Assembly (NCBI GenBank): GCA_020428115.1
Contig: JAGQNJ010000017.1
Location: 1 to 14,641 of the forward strand
Length of the DNA stretch: 14,641 nt
From: Candidatus Saccharimonadota bacterium
Lineage (GTDB): Bacteria > Patescibacteriota > Saccharimonadia > Saccharimonadales > JAGQNJ01
Direction of reading: 5' to 3'
Positions within the stretch are counted from its first letter, which is position 1; every line of letters begins with the position of its first letter. This document shows, piece by piece, positions 6,723 through 12,358 of this stretch. The translations under genes and the position numbers were made by a program. The notes under the pieces were generated by a model. It saw only the letters and a list, made by a program, of their open reading frames with translations, was not told the DNA's origin and searched no databases.

Positions 6723-7768
6723 TTAAAGTCGCCGAGAAAACGAACTTCGGGCTCGAGCTTGATGCCGAGTTTGCTCTCGACTGTTTGAATGATCTCCTGG
6801 GCAACTTCGTAGATCTGTTGTGAAGTTGCTCCACCAGTGTTTTCGATCTTGAGGATATGCTGCGGGTGTAGACGCACAGGACCCCAGGACTGTCCACGTT
6901 TGAAACCGGCTGCTAATAACACATGAGCAGCCGAGACGCGGGTACTATCACCACCATGAACAGCGTTCTGGGCTTTGATTTGCTCGAGCGGTATCGATTG
7001 CTCCTCGAACTGCATTATTAACTCTGCTTGCGCTGGTGTAACGCTCGGGTTACGGAAAAACGAGCCAGCTGTCTTGGTATTGTCAGCCCCTGAACTGATT
7101 AAGGATCCAGCACGTCGCCGCGCTTCCATAATGATTTTGCGCCTTGATTCCAACTCATCGGGATCAAGCGCCAATTCATCGGCGACCTTGAGCGCCGAAG
7201 CGTATTCTAGTGGTCGAGGTTTTTTGGTTAGCCGAAAAGCTGCACGCGTAATAATAAGATGGCTGTTTTTGGGCTGCTGGAATTTTGAATATCTGTATCC
7301 GAGCTCTAGTTCGTCAGCCGTCATGCAGATTGTTTCTGGAGTAGTGGTGTTTGTATCGATAACCTCCACCCACTCAAGAGAGTCTGATACAGCTTGTCCG
7401 TAGGCGGCAATATTGCCAACAACTGCTGCACCCACGCTGCCTGGGATACCACTCATGGATTCTAGTCCCCAGAGCTGGTGCTTGATGGTTTTTTGTACCA
7501 GATCGTCCCAATTAACCCCGGCATCTGCGACAAAGAGCGTCTCTTTGATCTCAATATTCGAGGTTGCCAGGCGGATGGTCGTACCAGGCAAACCCTCGTC
7601 CGAAACAAGCACATTTGCACCACTACCCAAAAACCACAGAGGTGAATCGTGAGTATGCAGTGCTGTTGTAAGCTCTGGTGTCTGTTCGATGGTGATGAGC
7701 ACTTGAGCATCACCGCCCGTGCCAAAGGTGGTGTAATCTGCGAGTGAGACATTCTTGTGGATTTGCAT
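6719..7768 (-). CDS. murB: UDP-N-acetylenolpyruvoylglucosamine reductase (MurB)
   Basis: FAD enzyme that reduces the MurA product with NADPH to UDP-MurNAc. 349 residues, matching type I MurB. Motifs: YTTFGTGG (12-19), FLGSGANVLV (46-55) and GIPGSVGAAVVGNIAAYG (107-124) of the FAD domain; GYRYSKF (157-163); AGSFFRNP (234-241) with the proton-donor Ser236; and LEPEVRFLGDF at the C-terminus carrying the catalytic Glu. The frame continues 93 codons upstream but runs antisense through the neighbouring HTH gene and has no MurB homology. The ATG at 7768 is chosen because TATAAT (7781-7776) ends 7 nt before it, placing transcription start at or next to the ATG. It therefore looks leaderless, with no Shine-Dalgarno. 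Confidence 0.97.
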   Translation of the reverse strand: MQIHKNVSLADYTTFGTGGDAQVLITIEQTPELTTALHTHDSPLWFLGSGANVLVSDEGLPGTTIRLATSNIEIKETLFVADAGVNWDDLVQKTIKHQLWGLESMSGIPGSVGAAVVGNIAAYGQAVSDSLEWVEVIDTNTTTPETICMTADELELGYRYSKFQQPKNSHLIITRAAFRLTKKPRPLEYASALKVADELALDPDELESRRKIIMEARRRAGSLISSGADNTKTAGSFFRNPSVTPAQAELIMQFEEQSIPLEQIKAQNAVHGGDSTRVSAAHVLLAAGFKRGQSWGPVRLHPQHILKIENTGGATSQQIYEVAQEIIQTVESKLGIKLEPEVRFLGDFN

Positions 7769-7775
7769 GTTGTGT

Positions 7776-7818
7776 ATTATACGGGTTGCCAAGACAAAGG
7801 GGTAGGTCGTAGTATAAA
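7776..7818. promoter_or_regulatory. Divergent promoter region between murB and the HTH gene
   Basis: Two back-to-back -10 boxes, TATAAT on minus (7781-7776) and TATAAA on plus (7813-7818), lie within 43 bp. Each ends 5-7 nt from its start codon. Neither has a good -35. Binding of the HTH protein here could affect both genes (inference). Confidence 0.6.
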
Positions 7819-7823
7819 AGTTG

Positions 7824-8354
7824 ATGAACGAGAGGTCTGCACGGCATAAGAAGATTGGTGAGTTTTTGAAACTGCGCCGCGAGAAGCTCCACGAGAGTTT
7901 GGCCGAGGTTTCGGGTGCTGTAGAGATTGATCTAGACACTCTGCACAAGATCGAGACAGGGCGCGTTATGCCAAGTGAGGATATCCTGATATCACTTCTA
8001 AGCCATTTTGATGTCGATGAGGCTGACGCCAAAAAACTACTCGACATAGCTGATTACGATAAGATCACTGATGCAGATGAAGCGCTAAGGGAAGTATTTA
8101 TGGTCGTGCCATTTGATACACGGGTACTTCACATAGACGAAGCACAGGTTAGAGCCAAAAAGGACAGCGTAACCATTGAGTTTACCCAAGACCTAAGCGG
8201 TGCGCAATCAACCAGTACTGTATCTAAGGTTGGCATGAGCAAGGCGCAGGCGATCGAGCTGGCTAATGCAATACGTGCGGCAATCGCACAGTCCGAGCGA
8301 CCAGTACAGCCTAAGCTTTTGCCAATGCCCAAATCACAAAAAAACCCCAAATAA
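7824..8354 (+). CDS. XRE-family HTH protein with C-terminal DUF3467-like region
   Basis: Probable DNA-binding regulator of 176 residues. Residues 10-62 fit a Cro/C1-type helix-turn-helix (IGEFLKLRREKLHESLAEVS, DLDTLHKIETGRVMP). A linker follows. The C-terminal half (about 95-160: LHIDEAQVRAKKDSVTIEFTQ and VGMSKAQAIELANAIRAAI) resembles small proteins with a beta strand pair followed by a helix, such as DUF3467; that match is from memory and tentative. The tail is Pro/Lys rich. A TTG at 7821 is one codon upstream. ATG 7824 is preferred because TATAAA (7813-7818) ends 5 nt before it. The gene diverges from murB across a compact promoter region, so autoregulation or murB control is plausible but unproven. 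Confidence 0.85.
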   Translation: MNERSARHKKIGEFLKLRREKLHESLAEVSGAVEIDLDTLHKIETGRVMPSEDILISLLSHFDVDEADAKKLLDIADYDKITDADEALREVFMVVPFDTRVLHIDEAQVRAKKDSVTIEFTQDLSGAQSTSTVSKVGMSKAQAIELANAIRAAIAQSERPVQPKLLPMPKSQKNPK

Positions 8355-8400
8355 ACCGCTCAAGGTTTGGACCACAGCACCTAGTTGCTACTATTGATGT

Positions 8401-8778
8401 ATGACAGAGCGTATCGATACATACTCAGAGGAACTAACCGAAGCAAACCGAGTTACTCGGGTGCTCAAGAGGATCGGTCGGATCGCCGGTGTTACTACAG
8501 TTGTATGCACGGTTGCTACGCCATTCGCGATATTTACAGGATACAAAGTTGTTGACCATCTCAGAGAGACAACTGCCGACCCGCTCAAAATGAGTCTAGA
8601 TAACAGTTCAGACAATATCAAAAACGGGCTCGATCAAAATGGCCAAAAACTCGATGGTTTGGGGCACACCATTGAAAGTGGGGTGCCTGTGGTGATAAGT
8701 GGCCCAGAAACAACGGTACCCGCAGTGGTGGAGGCGAGTTCAGATACCACAGAGACTACTGTTACAATTACGCCCTAA
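8401..8778 (+). CDS. Small single-pass membrane protein with Thr-rich tail
   Basis: 125 residues of unknown function. The N-terminus is charged. One hydrophobic segment runs at about 27-48 (IGRIAGVTTVVCTVATPFAI). Residues 60-95 look amphipathic and Asn/Asp/Gln rich (LDNSSDNIKNGLDQNGQKL). The C-terminus is Thr/Glu/Val rich (SSDTTETTVTITP), like the linker of the lipoprotein at 2085. Topology is probably cytoplasmic N-terminus and external C-terminus. TACTAT (8389-8394) with TTGGAC 16 nt upstream is a likely promoter, with the -10 ending 6 nt before the ATG, so the mRNA is probably leaderless. Downstream begins the tRNA-Arg locus. Confidence 0.75.
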   Translation: MTERIDTYSEELTEANRVTRVLKRIGRIAGVTTVVCTVATPFAIFTGYKVVDHLRETTADPLKMSLDNSSDNIKNGLDQNGQKLDGLGHTIESGVPVVISGPETTVPAVVEASSDTTETTVTITP

Positions 8779-8783
8779 TCTGT

Positions 8784-8789
8784 TATAAT
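8784..8789 (+). promoter_or_regulatory. -10 box before the broken tRNA-Arg copy
   Basis: TATAAT (8784-8789) lies 13 nt before the 5' end of the broken copy, normal tRNA spacing. GTTACA 17 nt upstream is a weak -35. The fragment therefore sits in the position of an expressed tRNA gene. Confidence 0.65.
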
Positions 8790-8802
8790 GGCTTTGTTTT
8801 GC

Positions 8803-8859
8803 GCCGGCGTAGCCCGAGTGTGATTAGAGCACTTGTCTTCGGAACAAGCGGTCGTAGGG
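8803..8859 (+). pseudogene. Broken 5' copy of tRNA-Arg(UCG), ends in the T stem
   Basis: It carries the acceptor 5' strand GCCGGCG, a degenerate D arm, an anticodon arm identical to the intact gene (CTTGTCTTCGGAACAAG) and the T-stem 5' strand GTCGTAGG. The sequence then switches abruptly into a structured insert instead of TTCGAATCC. Joined to the orphan 3' end at 9193-9210, it would make a complete tRNA-Arg split in the T-loop. Confidence 0.85.
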
Positions 8860-8902
8860 GAGAACAGCCTGATGGCTTCGCTGTTCAGCGAATCGGACGG
8901 CC
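8857..8902 (+). repeat. 46-nt structured module, Arg-locus copy
   Basis: Matches 12211-12256 on the minus strand with two mismatches. It starts GGGGAGAAC right after the T-stem 5' strand and holds a GCC-TGAT-GGC hairpin and an inverted repeat TTCGCTG-TT-CAGCGAA. It is followed by AATCC and an inverted T-arm-like stretch, GGATTTGAACC (8911-8921). Confidence 0.85.
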
Positions 8903-8928
8903 AATCCGTAGGATTTGAACCTTTAAAG

Positions 8929-8934
8929 TATAAT
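8929..8934 (+). promoter_or_regulatory. -10 box of the intact tRNA-Arg(UCG)
   Basis: TATAAT ends 11 nt before the tRNA 5' end, typical tRNA spacing. It lies just after the inverted T-arm sequence. No clear -35 is present. Confidence 0.6.
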
Positions 8935-8945
8935 AGTACAAATAT

Positions 8946-9022
8946 GCCGGCGTAGCTCAGTGGATTAGAGCACTTGTCTTCGGAACAAGGGGTCGTAGGT
9001 TCGAATCCTACCGCCGGTACCA
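8946..9022 (+). tRNA. tRNA-Arg (anticodon UCG)
   Basis: Acceptor GCCGGCG pairs with CGCCGGT (G1-U72). The D stem is GCTC/GAGC, the anticodon stem-loop CTTGT-CTTCGGA-ACAAG reads UCG, the T arm is GTAGGTTCGAATCCTAC, and CCA is encoded at 9020-9022. It is nested between a broken 5' copy (8803) and an orphan 3' end (9193). Confidence 0.95.
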
Positions 9023-9067
9023 GTAGAAATGTAAAACCGCCATTTATGGTGGTTTTTTATTTCTACT
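9022..9067 (+). terminator. Long terminator hairpin after tRNA-Arg(UCG)
   Basis: An outer 9-bp stem AGTAGAAAT (9022-9030) with ATTTCTACT (9059-9067) encloses AACCGCCA-TTTA-TGGTGGTT followed by a T-run. The outer stem begins at the last base of CCA, so the tRNA end is part of the hairpin. Confidence 0.85.
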
Positions 9068-9070
9068 TGA

Positions 9071-9192
9071 TTCGAATGAGGATTTGAACCGTCAGAGCAA
9101 ACACCGTTTGCGGAGGTTCGTACAGGACTTAAGCGTGCAGGAGCTTGCTCCGAATAAGCGAAGTCCGTGCAAGCGAGCCGAAGGCGAAGCGC
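9071..9192 (+). other. Structured insert between tRNA-Arg 3' ends
   Basis: Non-coding. An inverted T-arm copy (GATTTGAACC, GAACC at 9086-9090) pairs with GGTTC (9115-9119) around a GCAAAC-ACC-GTTTGC hairpin (9097-9111). GGTTCG ends at 9120. After it come GGACTT (9125-9130) with AAGTCC (9161-9166) enclosing GGAGC-TT-GCTCC (9140-9151), then GC-rich sequence up to the orphan 3' end. The order is T-arm 5' strand, insert, T-arm 3' strand. Confidence 0.75.
9138..9161 (+). repeat. 24-nt hairpin module, Arg-locus copy
   Basis: Matches 13101-13124 on the minus strand with one mismatch. It contains GGAGC-TT-GCTCC followed by GAATAAGCGA. Confidence 0.8.
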
Positions 9193-9210
9193 ATCCTACC
9201 GCCGGTACCA
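9193..9210 (+). repeat. Orphan tRNA-Arg(UCG) 3' end
   Basis: An 18-bp exact copy of 9005-9022: T-loop last bases, T-stem 3' strand, acceptor 3' strand and CCA. No adjoining tRNA 5' half is present. It pairs with the acceptor and T-stem strands of the broken copy at 8803. Confidence 0.85.
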
Positions 9211-9239
9211 CGACTATCCCATTCTTGCTATACTGACCG

Positions 9240-9695
9240 ATGATGACAAAGGCTGAGGACTTAATACGCGAATATATTAGAGAAGGGCATATGATGCAGC
9301 TTGCTTCTGTATCTGGTGAGCAGCCCTGGATATGTACGTTGTACTTTGTAGCTGACGATGAGCTTAACTTATACTGGGCAAGTTTGCCTACACGGCGGCA
9401 CAGCCAGGAAATCACTGCACATTCATCGGTCGCTGTGGCTATACCCGTGCAGTTCCAGCAGGGCAAAAAAGTCATTGGCCTACAAATAGAGGCAAAAGCC
9501 ACGCAGCTTACAGGTGCCGATATTACCCCTGCAGCTCAGTTATATGCGGAACGGTTCGGTCGTGATGCGACCTGGGTTGATGATATAGCACGAGGTAAAA
9601 CTGAGCATAGAATGTACCGCTGTACACCAGAGCTAATAGTGTTGTTTGATGAGCAGCATTTCCCACACAATACACGCATCGAGTGGCGTCCGTAG
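9240..9695 (+). CDS. Pyridoxamine 5'-phosphate oxidase-like flavin split-barrel protein
   Basis: Small cytoplasmic protein of 151 residues with the FMN-binding split-barrel pattern: LASVSGEQPWICTLYFVADD (about 21-40), then LYWASLPTRRHSQEI (44-58), where Arg/His would contact flavin phosphate, then AVAIPVQFQQGKKVIGLQIEAKATQL (about 68-93) and a C-terminal helix plus strand. Family members reduce or bind flavin or F420 and small substrates; true PdxH activity is not implied. Two ATG codons stand in tandem at 9240. TGC-TATACT (hexamer 9229-9234) ends 5 nt before the first, so it is probably leaderless. DHFR starts 13 nt after its stop with its own -10. Confidence 0.85.
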   Translation: MMTKAEDLIREYIREGHMMQLASVSGEQPWICTLYFVADDELNLYWASLPTRRHSQEITAHSSVAVAIPVQFQQGKKVIGLQIEAKATQLTGADITPAAQLYAERFGRDATWVDDIARGKTEHRMYRCTPELIVLFDEQHFPHNTRIEWRP

Positions 9696-9707
9696 TAAAA
9701 TAGCTTC

Positions 9708-10181
9708 ATGGTTAGATTTATCGCGGCGCTTGATAGCAAAAATGGGATAGCCGATGATCACGGTATTCCTTGGCAAGGCAAGATCCCAACAGATGTACAA
9801 CAGTTTCGAGCAAAGACAGAAGGTGGCGCAGTCATGATGGGCTACGGCTGGTATGTTGAGCAGCAACAGCCACTCCCTAGTCGCAGAAACCTTGTCGCCA
9901 CTTCTAAGCCAGAGAAATTGCGGGAAGGCTTTGAGCTAGTGACTGATGCGCGCCAGTTTCTCCAGCAAACGCAGGATGACATTTGGGTTGGGGGCGGGGC
10001 GGGGCTATTTGCCAGTACACTAGATCTTGCCGACGAACTATACCTGACACGACTGGACAAAGATTTCAATTGCACAAAGTTTTTCCCCAAGTTTGAGGAC
10101 ACATTCATGTTGCAGAGCCAAAGCCAGCCAATAACAGAGAATGGCATTACCTATACGTTCCAGGTTTGGGTCAAGAAATAG
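9708..10181 (+). CDS. Dihydrofolate reductase, divergent
   Basis: NADPH-dependent reduction of dihydrofolate to tetrahydrofolate, cytoplasmic. 157 residues, the normal DHFR length. Matching motifs in order: FIAALDSKNGIADDHGIPW (4-22, Met20-loop region with Trp22), KIPTDVQQF with Asp29 at the catalytic acid position, MMGYGWY (43-49, in place of the usual MGRKTW), PLPSRRNLV (55-63), and VGGGAGLF (94-101, cofactor glycines), then a C-terminal strand region. The GYGWY variant and overall divergence make activity likely but not certain. A possible -10, TAAAAT (9696-9701), ends 6 nt before the ATG and overlaps the end of the preceding gene. It fits with glyA at 5445, which makes methylene-THF; no thymidylate synthase lies in the window. 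Confidence 0.88.
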   Translation: MVRFIAALDSKNGIADDHGIPWQGKIPTDVQQFRAKTEGGAVMMGYGWYVEQQQPLPSRRNLVATSKPEKLREGFELVTDARQFLQQTQDDIWVGGGAGLFASTLDLADELYLTRLDKDFNCTKFFPKFEDTFMLQSQSQPITENGITYTFQVWVKK

Positions 10182-10196
10182 CGTAAACAACTGGGT

Positions 10197-10469
10197 TTAT
10201 AGTTCGGGGCCGATATATTGGAAGCGGGGAATAGTTTTGCCGTTGTGTTGGACTGTCTCGCAAAACATAGCAAGCGGTCTAACCTGAAGGCGCAAACCGG
10301 TATGCTCTGGTGTTACATACAGCGGGACGTAGACTACTAGCGCTTCATCAGTTTCGGTATGTCTTGCAGTGCCAAGCACTTGGTAGTATCGCCTATCTGT
10401 GGGCGCGCTCTTGTAGTGTTCATACACACCTGCTGCTGGATAGTTTGGCTTATCATCGCCTTTGTTCAT
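10197..10469 (-). CDS. DUF1653 family protein
   Basis: 90-residue protein matching the DUF1653 pattern: GVYEHYKSAPTDRRYYQVLGTARHTETDEALVVY in the first half, then an LY..PEHTGL segment and RPLAMFCETV...RFQYIG. The family is widespread, single-domain and of unknown function, often near nucleotide or tRNA genes. TGA-TACAAT (hexamer 10481-10476) ends 6 nt before the ATG, an extended -10 implying a leaderless mRNA. It is convergent with the DHFR gene, with 15 nt between stop codons. The 100 bp upstream (10470-10570) contain only this promoter and no clear gene. Confidence 0.88.
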   Translation of the reverse strand: MNKGDDKPNYPAAGVYEHYKSAPTDRRYYQVLGTARHTETDEALVVYVPLYVTPEHTGLRLQVRPLAMFCETVQHNGKTIPRFQYIGPEL

Positions 10470-10570
10470 GTAGCAATTGTATCAAACTTATTAGATGTGA
10501 GGCCGAAGGGAAGCTGAAACAGTTTTCTCGCTCAGGTTACGTGCGGTCCCTGAACTAGCGGCTACACTTC

Positions 10571-11359
10571 CTATATGCAATAGTCGCTGGACTTACCAGA
10601 TGCTTGATCGCCTGCTGGCAAAGCCTTGAGAGTATTAGCGATAGCTGGTGAGAATAAGTCAAGCCAACAGACGGCGTACTTAAGTTGCTCGTTGTTATCT
10701 AGATCTGGATGTGCTGCTTTGTATTTTGAGTCTTTCGATGCCGAGTTTGGCTGTCGCGTATCATAAACGCCAAAGTCAAAAGCAGCGTTGTTAGTCTTGG
10801 CGAAGCCAACGGCCGTGGCTATGACGTCACCGGTCTTTACGCTAATTTGCTCGTCAAAATTTGTGGTGCGTGAATCGTCAGGTTTTGCAGGTGGCAGGGT
10901 GTCAACTACGGCCTGGATTTCTGGCGATAAAGTAAGCAGGTGGTCAAAACGGAAATTTACCCCGCAACTAGTTTGGAAGTCTAATAAGACTTGCTGTTCG
11001 CCTTGCTCGATATACCTTGAACCCGCAACTAGTTTGGCGTCCATCGGCGCTTTAACTTCCACAGCGTTACTTGAGCCATCCATTCGAAAGCCACCATGCG
11101 GCTTATACTGTCCACCTCGAGTTTGTCCAGGGTAGAGGATGCTTGTGACTTTCTCCGTGTCAACAGGTGGTACAAGTAGTGGGTCTGGGCAGTCTGTAGA
11201 TGATCCGCTCTCATTTCTGTTGGAGCTCACCGATTGTGAGCCTTGTGAGCTATCTCGGTTTTTGCTGAGGACATAGTAGCCTACACCTACCACAACAGCG
11301 ATAACCATTAATACGAGAACTATGGCGAAGTGCGCAAAGCCTGTTTGGCTACGTTTCAT
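10571..11359 (-). CDS. Membrane-anchored M23/LytM-like protein, probably non-catalytic
   Basis: 262 residues. An N-terminal anchor runs at 9-31 (HFAIVLVLMVIAVVVGVGYYV) after MKRSQTGFA, and a Ser/Asn-rich linker follows to about 55. The extracytoplasmic domain (57-262) follows the M23 peptidase outline: PHGGFRMDG (His88, Asp94) for the HxxxD zinc site, VKAPMDAKLVAGS and VKTGDVIATAVGF as lipoyl-like strands, FRFDHL (His140), and AFDFGVYD (193-200) where active enzymes have HxH. The HxH histidines are absent, so peptidase activity is doubtful. A wall-binding or activator role is the inference. Four Cys (57, 132, 231, 261) could form disulfides. TATAAT (11372-11367) ends 7 nt before the ATG. Confidence 0.75.
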   Translation of the reverse strand: MKRSQTGFAHFAIVLVLMVIAVVVGVGYYVLSKNRDSSQGSQSVSSNRNESGSSTDCPDPLLVPPVDTEKVTSILYPGQTRGGQYKPHGGFRMDGSSNAVEVKAPMDAKLVAGSRYIEQGEQQVLLDFQTSCGVNFRFDHLLTLSPEIQAVVDTLPPAKPDDSRTTNFDEQISVKTGDVIATAVGFAKTNNAAFDFGVYDTRQPNSASKDSKYKAAHPDLDNNEQLKYAVCWLDLFSPAIANTLKALPAGDQASGKSSDYCI

Positions 11360-11434
11360 GCTTATGATTATATAAGAAACCCTTACACATTCAATGTAGA
11401 TTCAATACTACACGTCGTGTGGTCCGAGTTTGCT

Positions 11435-11448
11435 TGGAGGGCCACCGT
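11435..11448 (-). repeat. tRNA-Lys 3'-end remnant A
   Basis: Minus strand ends in GGCCCTCCA, the acceptor 3' strand plus CCA of tRNA-Lys, with GGT in place of GAT before it. 14 bp are identical to 12326-12339. It lies just downstream of the ParB-like gene, so that gene is bracketed by tRNA-Lys ends. Confidence 0.55.
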
Positions 11449-11467
11449 ACTTCGTGTTACAACTTTT

Positions 11468-12061
11468 TTAATAATACTCCCAAGAAGACATCTCCGAAGA
11501 CAGGCCAATGATAGCAGAAATGTTCCTTTCCAGATTGGCTAAAGAATAAGCAACACTTCTCGAGTGTCCTTCAATTAAAACTTTTTTTCCTGCAAGATTC
11601 GTCGAGACTAGTATGATTGGAGGTACAGACGAGTTGGCTTTTAAGCTAGCGGCAATATCACGGATAAGCTTATTGTCAATGTTATTGACCTTCTTATTCT
11701 CAGCAACAGCCTTTGCGGTGTTTAACAGTAGACGTTCGCTATCAGTCATGTCAGGCTCACTCTTTAATCGGTATGTATCCTTGATCTCTTCGAGCGTCAT
11801 ATTACACGCAAACCATTTTGTATCTTTAGGAAAATTTGTAAATAACTCAGCATCGGGCCAACCCCTACATAAACCAAGTACCTGTGCTCTCTTTGTGTTT
11901 TGGATAGCATCGTCATAAGAAGGTTTTTCAAGTAACTCTTCAGTGTAGCCCAGCATGCGTAATGCCTTCAGGCTACCTTCGCGAAATCGCGATGAGTGAA
12001 GCTCTGCTTTTAAAAATTCTCCGATCATCTCGTCGGTAGTTATTTCTTTTATTAGTTGCAT
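11468..12061 (-). CDS. ParB/sulfiredoxin-fold-like protein, possible cargo gene
   Basis: 197 residues. The N-terminal half is helical and charged, without a recognised motif. The C-terminal part (about 145-185: PPIILVSTNLAGKKVLIEGHSRSVAYSLA) resembles the ParB nuclease-domain signature in which a strand leads into a (V/I)-(D/E)-G-H-x-R motif. Genes with such domains occur in plasmid partitioning and in phage or defence loci, so the role cannot be fixed. TGC-TATGAT (hexamer 12073-12068) ends 6 nt before the ATG. The gene is bracketed by tRNA-Lys 3' remnants (11435 and 12120), which suggests it arrived as cargo of a tRNA-targeting element. Confidence 0.7.
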   Translation of the reverse strand: MQLIKEITTDEMIGEFLKAELHSSRFREGSLKALRMLGYTEELLEKPSYDDAIQNTKRAQVLGLCRGWPDAELFTNFPKDTKWFACNMTLEEIKDTYRLKSEPDMTDSERLLLNTAKAVAENKKVNNIDNKLIRDIAASLKANSSVPPIILVSTNLAGKKVLIEGHSRSVAYSLANLERNISAIIGLSSEMSSWEYY

Positions 12062-12081
12062 AGAAATATCATAGCAACAAA

Positions 12082-12105
12082 AAACTCCTCAAAACAGAGG
12101 AGTTT
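12082..12105 (-). terminator. Terminator after orphan tRNA-Lys 3' end
   Basis: Minus strand AAACTCCTC (12105-12097) pairs with GAGGAGTTT (12090-12082) and a T-run follows. It is equivalent in position and similar in sequence to the terminator of the intact tRNA-Lys. Confidence 0.8.
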
Positions 12106-12119
12106 AAGCATAATCGAAT

Positions 12120-12139
12120 TGGAGGGCCATCTGGGACTC
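12120..12139 (-). repeat. Orphan tRNA-Lys 3' end B
   Basis: Minus strand GAGTCCCAGATGGCCCTCCA, a 20-nt exact copy of the intact tRNA-Lys from the T-loop to CCA. The downstream flank also resembles that of 13070. Confidence 0.9.
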
Positions 12140-12273
12140 GGTCACAAGTTTTGCTTATAGCAAACTCGCGACCCTACCTCAGCTCGGGCAATAACTTGCG
12201 CCGAGCTTCCGGTCGTCCGATTCGCTGAACAGCGAAGCCATCAGGCAGTTCTCCCCCAGGACACCTGGGTTCG
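12140..12273 (-). other. Structured T-loop insert in a broken tRNA-Lys
   Basis: On the minus strand: an inverted T-arm CGAACCCAGG (12273-12264), hairpin-paired with CCTGGG (12260-12255); the 46-nt module; a long stem AGCTCGG/CCGAGCT with an inner GCAA/TTGC; then a roughly 14-bp helix from GGTCGCGAGTTTGC to GCAAAACTTGTGACC (12173-12140) with one bulge. The orphan T-loop 3' half follows at once. The insert thus replaces the TTC of the T-loop of a tRNA-Lys. No open reading frame is supported. Confidence 0.75.
12211..12256 (-). repeat. 46-nt structured module, Lys-locus copy
   Basis: Matches 8857-8902 with two mismatches, in the same orientation relative to its tRNA, and also begins right after a T-stem 5' strand (CCTGGG, then GGAGAAC). 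Confidence 0.85.
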
Positions 12274-12293
12274 TGTTCAACATCAACATCCAC

Positions 12294-12318
12294 GCAAAAG
12301 CCCCGCATAAGGCGGGGC
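12294..12318 (-). terminator. Terminator of the 217-residue gene
   Basis: Minus strand GCCCCGC-CTTAT-GCGGGGC followed by TTTTGC, about 40 nt beyond the stop of the gene at 12359. Confidence 0.85.
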
Positions 12319-12325
12319 ATTCACG

Positions 12326-12339
12326 TGGAGGGCCACCGT
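12326..12339 (-). repeat. tRNA-Lys 3'-end remnant C
   Basis: Minus strand GGTGGCCCTCCA, the same variant as remnant A (14 bp identical). It lies directly after the 217-residue gene and before that gene's terminator. Confidence 0.6.
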
Positions 12340-12358
12340 GAAACTTATCGCAACTAAT

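Noticed and set aside
7769..8047. N-terminal extension of MurB
   Set aside because: The 93 extra codons run antisense through the HTH gene, have no MurB similarity, and the promoter sits at 7776-7781, immediately before the internal ATG.
8860..9192. A group I intron or small self-cleaving ribozyme in the tRNA T-loop inserts
   Set aside because: The single inserts are only about 45-135 nt, too short for a group I core, and I see no P7-like paired elements. CTGATGG in the 46-nt module resembles the hammerhead CUGAUGA, but the GAAA partner and the three-stem layout are missing.
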